Of a DNA stretch of 5,882 nucleotides, positions 1-5,341 are shown one piece after another. The stretch spans positions 1 to 5,882 of the forward strand of contig QWRL01000152.1 in the NCBI GenBank assembly GCA_003670425.1, given 5' to 3'. Source of the DNA: Chloroflexota bacterium. Its GTDB lineage: Bacteria; Chloroflexota; Anaerolineae; Anaerolineales; UBA11657. The notes under the pieces were generated by a model that had not been told where the DNA came from, searched no databases, and saw only the letters and a program-made list of their open reading frames with translations. The first letter of the stretch is position 1; every line of letters begins with the position of its first letter. The translations under genes were made by a program, and so were the position numbers.

Positions 1-989
1 ATCACTTCTTGAAGCGGCATACCCAGATTCAGCATCTTGCTCATCGTGGTAATCATATCCACTACCGTCCCGTGCACATTTCCGGTGTGCAAATCAGTGC
101 TGATGGAATCGGGGCTGAAACCACCACCCATGGCAGGTGCTGCATTGCGATACCAAAAGCTGCCGGCCCCATGGCCAAGGTCAAACACCACGCCACGCTT
201 CCGGGCCTCAAACAAGAACGCACTGGGCTTGCCATCCGCACCGAGAACCGGAAACTGCTGCGCAAAAACATGCGTATGAATGTCGCCGGCGCGTAGTTTT
301 GAAAGTATCAATTCTTGATAAGTGCGCAAGGGCGGCCGCGGCCAGAAATCAACCATCAACGGCCGGTTGCACAGCGCAGCTGCCGCAACACCTGCGTCGA
401 CTGATGCCCAAGGGGTATGCACTGCGTCCCAGGAGTCGCGGGTCCAATAATGCGCGGTTTTAATCCCCACACATAGTTCTGGGTAAGCGAGTACAGTTGC
501 AGCCGCCAATTCAGGATCAAACGTCAGCGGATCTTGCTCAAAATCACCAAGCATTCCCTGGTCGCAAATATTTACAAATGCCAAAATGCGGGTTTTTTGA
601 CGGTCAATACATGTTGATTTAAAGTGCAGAAAGTGGCGCTGGCCGGAAGTACCGGTGTCCACCATCGTGGTCACACCACTCCGGAAGCTGTGCGCATCCG
701 CCACGACACTCAATCCCTCTGGCTCCCCTTGGGGCGCCCGAGTGTGATACACATGCACATGAATGTCCAACAAGCCCGGCGTTACAAAATACCCGCCTGC
801 TTCAATCACGTGGTCAGCAAGTGCAGGGTCTATATCCCTTGAAACCGCGGCCACCCGGCCATTCGAGATTGCCACGTCATAATGGCCATCCAAATTATTT
901 TTCGGGTCGATTACATGCCCCCGCTTTAGAAGCAGGTCAAAGTTCTGCGCGCGCATCGCGGCGAAAGTGTAAATGCTTCTTGCATCCAT
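1..989 (-). CDS. Amidohydrolase/deacetylase family metallohydrolase (COG3964-like), C-terminus outside window
   Basis: Translating the minus strand from ATG at 989 gives 329 uninterrupted residues running off the window edge, so this is a 5' partial gene. The N-terminal beta-sandwich signature (GHVIDPKNNLDG, residues 24-35) is followed by the first metal motif DIHVH (H77, H79), GIK with the presumptive carboxylated Lys K177, H240 in HTHVF, and STDLH with presumptive catalytic D299. This is the order expected for a binuclear TIM-barrel amidohydrolase. COG3964 members are often misannotated as dihydroorotase; one characterised relative deacetylates acetyl-(R)-mandelate, but the substrate here is unknown. 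The strand-5 position, usually His, is D214 in LMVDFW. About 60-100 residues are probably missing. M12 (ATG at 956) is an alternative start; neither start has a clear Shine-Dalgarno. It is divergent from the operon at 1217-5230, suggesting shared control. Family call firm, substrate open. Confidence 0.9.
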   Translation of the reverse strand, partial: MDARSIYTFAAMRAQNFDLLLKRGHVIDPKNNLDGHYDVAISNGRVAAVSRDIDPALADHVIEAGGYFVTPGLLDIHVHVYHTRAPQGEPEGLSVVADAHSFRSGVTTMVDTGTSGQRHFLHFKSTCIDRQKTRILAFVNICDQGMLGDFEQDPLTFDPELAAATVLAYPELCVGIKTAHYWTRDSWDAVHTPWASVDAGVAAAALCNRPLMVDFWPRPPLRTYQELILSKLRAGDIHTHVFAQQFPVLGADGKPSAFLFEARKRGVVFDLGHGAGSFWYRNAAPAMGGGFSPDSISTDLHTGNVHGTVVDMITTMSKMLNLGMPLQEV

Positions 990-1023
990 GTCAAACCAAA
1001 GCGCCAACATCACCGGGAAATTT

Positions 1024-1053
1024 ATTTTGGCAATATATCTTTAATATTCTTCA
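1024..1053 (-). promoter_or_regulatory. AT-rich candidate promoter for the amidohydrolase gene
   Basis: On the minus strand the hexamer TATATT (1037 down to 1032) lies about 42 nt before the ATG at 989, inside the most AT-rich part of the divergent intergenic region. It matches a sigma-70 -10 box at 5 of 6 bases. No good -35 box lies at 17 nt; the hexamer there is TTCGGC. The placement is plausible but the motif is short and unsupported by any second element. Confidence 0.25.
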
Positions 1054-1166
1054 AGCCGAAGTGCATTCAGACGCTCTGCATGGTTTTGGTGCGCATGCGA
1101 ATGAACTGCAGAAAGAGCGGTGGCGAAAGGGAATGGACAATTCACTGCTCCCCCACTTAGCGCTTG

Positions 1167-1175
1167 TGGTACTAT
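1167..1175 (+). promoter_or_regulatory. Candidate extended -10 promoter element for the plus-strand operon
   Basis: TGGTACTAT fits the extended -10 pattern (TG, one base, then a hexamer matching TATAAT at 4 of 6 positions). It would place the transcription start near 1182, giving a leader of about 35 nt before the ATG at 1217. No recognisable -35 hexamer lies at the usual distance, which an extended -10 can tolerate. Assigned by eye only. Confidence 0.25.
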
Positions 1176-1187
1176 GCTGCACTGTTC

Positions 1188-1209
1188 TTAGTTTTGGCTA
1201 GATAACTAA
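1188..1209 (+). promoter_or_regulatory. Inverted repeat just upstream of the aminotransferase start (operator or leader hairpin candidate)
   Basis: TTAGTT (1188-1193) and AACTAA (1204-1209) are perfect 6-base inverted arms separated by 10 bases, ending 7 bases before the ATG at 1217. A transcript starting near 1182 would carry it as a weak AU-rich hairpin where a ribosome binding site would otherwise sit. As DNA it could be a regulator half-site pair, though the arms are short and could occur by chance. No Shine-Dalgarno is visible here. Confidence 0.25.
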
Positions 1210-1216
1210 ACTCAAA

Positions 1217-2515
1217 ATGTCAAGCTACGCGAAGTCCGGACACCTTTTTGCGCGCGCACAAAACGTGCTGGCGGGCGGAGTTTCGAGCGAGTTTCGCAAA
1301 TTCAGTCAGCCCCATCCATTATTCTTCTCGCATGCAATCGGCAGCCGGATAGTGGATGTGGATGGAAATGAATATCTGGATTTTGCCCTTAGTCAGGGAC
1401 CCGTCACCCTTGGCCACAGCCATCCCGCGGTGCAAGCTGCAGTAAACGCTGCGGCGGCAAAGATCCAGTTGGGGGGCGCGCTGCACACGGACGAGATTGA
1501 GCTTGCCGAGAAACTCCAGCGGCTAATTCCGTGCGCAGAGCTTATGCGCTTCAGCGTAACAGGCTCCGAGGCTGATCACGCAGCCATCCGCACCGCCCGG
1601 GCAGTCACCGGAAAGAACAAATTCTTGCGGTTTGAGGGGCACTATCACGGCTGGTTTGACAATATGGCCTATGGAGTCGGGGGAGTTTCAACCACGGCGA
1701 TGGGCACCCGCGAACACCCCAATGCAACGCCTTGGACGCAGGGGCTGCCTACCTTCGGGCGGGATGAATGCATTTTATTGCCATGGAATGACTTGGAACT
1801 GGTTGAGCGCACCGCCAAGGACAACGCCCGTGATCTGGCAGCGATAATCACGGAGCCAATCATGTGCAATAGTGGCTGTATTGAGCCGCAGCCTGAATGT
1901 CTACAGGGCTTGCGCTCTATTTGCGACAATCTGGGGATTGCGCTAATCTTCGACGAAGTCATTACCGGTTTTCGCGTGCATCTTGGGGGGGCGCAAGCTT
2001 ACTACGGGGTCACACCAGATCTGGCTATATTTGCCAAGGCCCTTGCTAATGGCTATCCGCTTAGTGTAATTGCCGGGCAGCGCAAGTGGATGCAGCCAAT
2101 TGCAGCGGGCACCGTAATTCACGCTGGCACAACAAATGCTGGCAGCCCGAGTATTGCGGCCGCATTGGCCACCGTCACAGAGATGGAAATCGGAAACGTG
2201 CACGCCAAACTGCACCGTTTGGGCCTGCGCCTGGCTGCCGGCCTGCGGGCAGCAGCCCGCGATATGGGCCAAGACATGCTCGTGCAGGGTCCGGGGCCAA
2301 TGCTGCAAGTGGCCTTCGGTCCCGGTGGGCCTGCGCGTGATTATCGCGATATGTTGAATTTTGATAAATTGCGCTTGAGTAGATTTGTTTTCGCCCTTCA
2401 GGAACGCGGCATTCGCATCCTCAGCCGGGGTCTCTGGTATATCTCAGGCGCCCACGATGAAAGTGAAATTGACCACGCCGTAGATACAGTGCGTGCTGTG
2501 CTGGCAGAGTTATGA
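1217..2515 (+). CDS. Class III PLP-dependent aminotransferase, glutamate-1-semialdehyde aminomutase-like
   Basis: A 432-residue fold-type I PLP enzyme of the usual length for the GSA-aminomutase/omega-transaminase group. The N-terminal AGGVSSEFRKF resembles the GGVNSPVR signature of GSA aminomutases. Visible PLP-site elements are TGSEA (115-119, phosphate loop), HYHGW (142-146), FDEVITGF with D246 contacting the pyridine nitrogen, K274 in FAKALANGYP as Schiff-base lysine, and AGTTNAGSP with T305/T306 at the second-subunit phosphate contact. EPIMCNSG also matches the GSA-aminomutase pattern. The substrate loop after YHGW looks several residues longer than in true HemL, and no haem-biosynthesis gene is nearby, so an amino acid or amine transaminase of a catabolic pathway is more likely (inference). 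First gene of the four-gene operon, 22 bases before the next. The ATG lacks a Shine-Dalgarno but gives the family N-terminus. Confidence 0.93.
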   Translation: MSSYAKSGHLFARAQNVLAGGVSSEFRKFSQPHPLFFSHAIGSRIVDVDGNEYLDFALSQGPVTLGHSHPAVQAAVNAAAAKIQLGGALHTDEIELAEKLQRLIPCAELMRFSVTGSEADHAAIRTARAVTGKNKFLRFEGHYHGWFDNMAYGVGGVSTTAMGTREHPNATPWTQGLPTFGRDECILLPWNDLELVERTAKDNARDLAAIITEPIMCNSGCIEPQPECLQGLRSICDNLGIALIFDEVITGFRVHLGGAQAYYGVTPDLAIFAKALANGYPLSVIAGQRKWMQPIAAGTVIHAGTTNAGSPSIAAALATVTEMEIGNVHAKLHRLGLRLAAGLRAAARDMGQDMLVQGPGPMLQVAFGPGGPARDYRDMLNFDKLRLSRFVFALQERGIRILSRGLWYISGAHDESEIDHAVDTVRAVLAEL

Positions 2516-2537
2516 GCTGCGCAAGCAACGCCCTACG

Positions 2538-3674
2538 ATGACACACATCGAAGCCATCCGCGCGCACGAAGTTGTGGTTGGCGGCCGCATCGGTGTCGTC
2601 GACAGCCCGGCATTGGGGCGCTTTGCCGACGCATGGGACGAGCAGCCAATTGTGCTGCTTGAATTCTGCATGAGTGATGGCATTCTGGCGCTCGGGGAAG
2701 TCGGTCGTGGCCCGGGCATCAAAGACATACACGCTGAGTTGACGAGCTTGGTCGGCTTGGAACTACGCGGCCTTGATTTGGGGGTTCTGCCGCAACAGTT
2801 CCGCACCGGCTATCAGTGGGGACTACTTACCGCTCATCCACCTGCACTATATAACTCACCGTCGCCTGTCACCTATGCATTTGAGATGGCCTTATATGAT
2901 TGGGTGGGGAAAAGTGTAAATTGTTCCATGGCAGACTTGCTGGGTGGACCGGTGCGGCAGCGCGTGCCTGTGGATGCGTGGTGTGGCCGGCAAACTCCAG
3001 ATGATCTGAGGCGAATTGTTGAGCAGGCGCGCGAGCGCGGGTTCCACGGGATAAAGATGAAATCCAAGCTGGGCGATCCAACCATCGAACAAGTTCGCGC
3101 CATCAAGCAGGCCGGTGGCGATAGCTTTGGCATCACTATTGATCCAATGTGGCAATGGCTTAGTCCCCATGATGCGCTGCATATGCTTGCTGAACTAGAG
3201 CCGCTGGCAAACAACCTGCGAATTGAAGATCCGTTCCCGTGGGAACAGCCGGAAATGTGGCAGCGCGTGCGTCAGGTCACCACTATTCCGCTGGTGTTGC
3301 ATACCCGCACCATGGCAGTGCTGAAGCACGGCTTGCACCACAAGTACGCGGACAACTTCAACTGCAGTGGATATGTTGCCGAGTTCAGCGCCCTTGCGCA
3401 CGCGGTCGAGGTGGCGGGATACTGTTGCTGGCATGGCTCATCCTTGGAGTTGGGCGTGGGTCAAGCTGCCGTTCTGCAAGCCGCAGCGGCAACACGGGCC
3501 TGTACAATGCCTTCTGACTTGCAGAGCGCGACTATACGCGAGCACACGCTGGTTACCTGGGACTGGCCCTACAATGATGGCAGCTTGCCGCTGCCTGAAG
3601 GGCCAGGCCTTGGAGTGGAACTTGACGGCGATGCACTAAAGCACTATCGGCGCGCAACTGCGGAATACAAATAA
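2538..3674 (+). CDS. Enolase-superfamily protein, mandelate racemase/muconate lactonizing type
   Basis: From ATG 2538 this is a 378-residue protein, a typical length for the superfamily. The reading frame is open back to an ATG at 2493 inside the preceding gene, but MTHIEAIRAHEV gives the expected capping-domain first strand, so 2538 is preferred. The barrel carries the KxK catalytic motif (K173, K175 in GIKMKSK), metal ligand D202 in TIDPMW and ligand E230 in RIEDPF. At the third ligand position, normally Glu or Asp, the protein reads LVLHTRT with H255. D272 (YADNFN) and H299 (CCWHGSSLELG) are 27 residues apart, as are the Asp-His dyad residues D270/H297 of mandelate racemase. The family abstracts a proton alpha to a carboxylate with Mg2+; racemase, dehydratase or cycloisomerase activity cannot be chosen. 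Second gene of the operon, ending 5 bases before the creatininase-family gene. No clear Shine-Dalgarno. Confidence 0.9.
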   Translation: MTHIEAIRAHEVVVGGRIGVVDSPALGRFADAWDEQPIVLLEFCMSDGILALGEVGRGPGIKDIHAELTSLVGLELRGLDLGVLPQQFRTGYQWGLLTAHPPALYNSPSPVTYAFEMALYDWVGKSVNCSMADLLGGPVRQRVPVDAWCGRQTPDDLRRIVEQARERGFHGIKMKSKLGDPTIEQVRAIKQAGGDSFGITIDPMWQWLSPHDALHMLAELEPLANNLRIEDPFPWEQPEMWQRVRQVTTIPLVLHTRTMAVLKHGLHHKYADNFNCSGYVAEFSALAHAVEVAGYCCWHGSSLELGVGQAAVLQAAAATRACTMPSDLQSATIREHTLVTWDWPYNDGSLPLPEGPGLGVELDGDALKHYRRATAEYK

Positions 3675-3679
3675 ACCCC

Positions 3680-4468
3680 ATGCATTTTGGAGATCTAACC
3701 TGGGTCGAATTGCGGCAACATACCGCCAAGGTCGTGGTAATGCCAATTGCCTCGCTGGAACAACATGGTCAGCACCTGCCGCTGCTGACGGACACAATGA
3801 TTGGCGGAGAAATTGCCCGGCGGGCGGAGGCGGAACTTGCCGCTGAGGCCCTGTTTCTGCCGATGCTGTGGATTGGTTCCTCCCACCATCACCTTCCTTT
3901 TGCCACCGTCAGCCTGAGCAGCACTTTGTATATCGCGGTGCTGAAGGAGATGATCGAGTGCGTGATGCACGCGGGTTTCACGCGTATATTTCTACTCAAT
4001 GCACACGGTGGCAATGAGGGACCGGGCACGCTGGCGTTGCAACAACTGCAGCTAAAACATTCCGGGGACAATCCTGATTTATGGCTGGCGTTCAGCAGCT
4101 GGTTCGGCGGCATCGCCCGCGTCCAGATATCCCAGATTGAGGCGTTGGAACAAAAATTTGTGACGCATGCCTGCGAGCTTGAAACAAGCGCGGTGTTGCG
4201 CATGCGGCCTGAACTCGTGCACATGGATCTGGCACACGGTACAAACTTTGAATTTGACTCTGAGTTCCAAACGCCGGATGCCAGCGGCCCAAGCCGGGTA
4301 TTTGTGCCCCGCTCCTTCGACCAGATTACAAAGTCCGGTGCACTTGGCCACCCCGAAACCGCAACAGTAGAAAAGGGCGAAGCTATACTTCAGGTTGCGA
4401 CACGTGAAGTGGTGGCTTTTGTGCGCGAATTTAAACGCTGGCCGGCGCGAATAAAACTGCCGGAATAA
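3680..4468 (+). CDS. Creatininase-family amidohydrolase
   Basis: 262 residues, the usual length of the family, which includes creatinine amidohydrolase, FAPy deformylase (ArfB) and the mycofactocin peptidase MftE; all are cytosolic binuclear-metal hydrolases acting on C-N bonds. SLEQHGQHLPLLTD (25-38) supplies metal ligands E27, H29 and D38. NAHGGNEG (107-114) supplies H109, and HACELETS (163-170) contains E168. Pseudomonas creatininase has His-Tyr-Glu at the H109 site (H120/E122), whereas this protein has HGG, so its second-site ligand is probably E168 as in HGGN-type relatives. It is therefore more likely a deformylase- or peptidase-like member, or an uncharacterised amide hydrolase, than a true creatininase. 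No signal peptide. Third gene of the operon, 5 bases after the enolase-superfamily gene and 18 before the RraA-family gene. Its start has no visible Shine-Dalgarno, so translational coupling is plausible. Confidence 0.92.
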   Translation: MHFGDLTWVELRQHTAKVVVMPIASLEQHGQHLPLLTDTMIGGEIARRAEAELAAEALFLPMLWIGSSHHHLPFATVSLSSTLYIAVLKEMIECVMHAGFTRIFLLNAHGGNEGPGTLALQQLQLKHSGDNPDLWLAFSSWFGGIARVQISQIEALEQKFVTHACELETSAVLRMRPELVHMDLAHGTNFEFDSEFQTPDASGPSRVFVPRSFDQITKSGALGHPETATVEKGEAILQVATREVVAFVREFKRWPARIKLPE

Positions 4469-4471
4469 TTC

Positions 4472-4476
4472 AGGAG
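4472..4476 (+). promoter_or_regulatory. Shine-Dalgarno of the RraA-family gene
   Basis: AGGAG lies 10 nt before the ATG at 4487 and fixes that start. It is the only strong ribosome binding site in the window, which may mean this gene is translated independently while the operon genes upstream of it rely on coupling or weak sites. Confidence 0.75.
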
Positions 4477-4486
4477 TTCAAACAAA

Positions 4487-5230
4487 ATGGCAATCACAAC
4501 AGCTGATATCAACCGGCCCGAAAAATATCTCATCGAAGGCCTGCGACACATTGGCAGCGCAACCGCCAGCGGCGAACTACACCGGCTTGGCTTGCGGAAC
4601 CCCGTCATGCTGGGGCCAAATCCATGGACCGCGGGCAACTCAGTGGTTGGCCCGGCGCTTACTTTGCAGTTCATGCCAAAGCGCGAAGATCAATATGATG
4701 TCGACGAGTATGCAGATCCCGAGTTGCAGCTCCACCGCCATGTGCTGTACCACACTCAGGCGGGTGATGTGGTCGTGGTGGATGCGCGCGGCGACCTGAC
4801 GAGTGGAGTCTTCGGCGAAATGATGCTGACCTTCTTTAAAGGGCGCGGCGGAGCAGGCGTGGTAATAGATGGCTGCATCCGCGACTACACGCACGTGCAG
4901 CATCTGGGCCTGCCCCTTTGGCTTTGCGGAGTAACCCCCAACTTTCACACGCAGACAAACATTGTGCCCTTTGCAGTCAATGTGCCCATTGCGTGCGGCG
5001 GCGTGCTGGTAATGCCAGGCGACATCATCGTTGCAGATGACGACGGCGTGGTCGTGGTGCCGATAAAGCTCGCTCCGGAGTTGCTCAAGCGAGCAAGCGA
5101 GCATTCGGAGTGGGAGGAGTTCGCGCGCCTGAAACTGGCTGAAGGCGGCGACCTGCGTAAATATTATCCGCTCCGCCCAGACGCGCAAGGTGAGTATGAA
5201 ACCTGGCGCAAAACACACAAATCGGGTTGA
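4487..5230 (+). CDS. RraA-like family protein, probable hydroxy-oxo-acid aldolase
   Basis: 247 residues, clearly longer than E. coli RraA (161 aa, regulator of RNase E) and close to class II pyruvate aldolases of the HMG/CHA aldolase group, often mislabelled demethylmenaquinone methyltransferase. The core pattern is present: GDVVVVDARGD near residues 91-101, GVFGEM (107-112), the DGCIRD motif (128-133) with R132 for pyruvate binding and D133 for the divalent metal, and a C-terminal MPGDIIVADDDGVVVVP stretch. RNase-inhibitor RraA proteins share the fold but lack the full metal site, so an aldolase making or cleaving a 4-hydroxy-2-oxo acid is favoured (inference). The C-terminal tail is long and charged, as in aldolase-type members. 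Last gene of the operon, where a retro-aldol step would fit as the final cleavage. Start is supported by AGGAG 10 nt upstream. Confidence 0.92.
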   Translation: MAITTADINRPEKYLIEGLRHIGSATASGELHRLGLRNPVMLGPNPWTAGNSVVGPALTLQFMPKREDQYDVDEYADPELQLHRHVLYHTQAGDVVVVDARGDLTSGVFGEMMLTFFKGRGGAGVVIDGCIRDYTHVQHLGLPLWLCGVTPNFHTQTNIVPFAVNVPIACGGVLVMPGDIIVADDDGVVVVPIKLAPELLKRASEHSEWEEFARLKLAEGGDLRKYYPLRPDAQGEYETWRKTHKSG

Positions 5231-5256
5231 CCAAACATGTCATACTTTTGTATCCT
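5227..5256 (+). promoter_or_regulatory. Candidate sigma-70-type promoter for the exported-protein gene
   Basis: TTGACC (5227-5232, 5 of 6 to TTGACA) overlaps the stop codon of the RraA-family gene, and TATCCT (5251-5256, 4 of 6 to TATAAT) follows after an 18-base spacer. The leader to ATG 5342 would be about 85 nt. The 111-base spacer shows no GC-rich hairpin followed by a T-run, so read-through from the operon is also possible. The motif match is modest. Confidence 0.25.
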
Positions 5257-5341
5257 TTCAGTAAAGTAATTAAACAAATACGCTTGCCTCAGAATCAATG
5301 TGTTGCGCCATTGCTTCTTTGATGCGTGTTACAACTCGGCG

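Noticed and set aside
821..1201. 126-codon plus-strand open frame across the divergent intergenic region
   Set aside because: Its first half lies antisense to the amidohydrolase, whose frame carries clear metal-site motifs, and the translation shows no recognisable domain.
2493..2537. Upstream ATG extending the enolase-superfamily gene by 15 residues into the aminotransferase gene
   Set aside because: The extension (LCWQSYELRKQRPT) does not look like a capping-domain strand, and MTHIEAIRAHEV at 2538 fits the family N-terminus.
4640..5218. 192-codon minus-strand open frame opposite the RraA-family gene
   Set aside because: It mirrors a gene with an intact aldolase motif and a good Shine-Dalgarno; the antisense product is rich in His and Cys with no family pattern, as expected of a shadow frame.
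5242..5266. Two adjacent 4-base stem, 4-base loop elements (ATACttttGTAT and CTTTcagtAAAG), considered as a terminator
   Set aside because: Stems are only 4 bp, AT-rich and not followed by a T-run, so they are easily explained by chance in AT-rich spacer.
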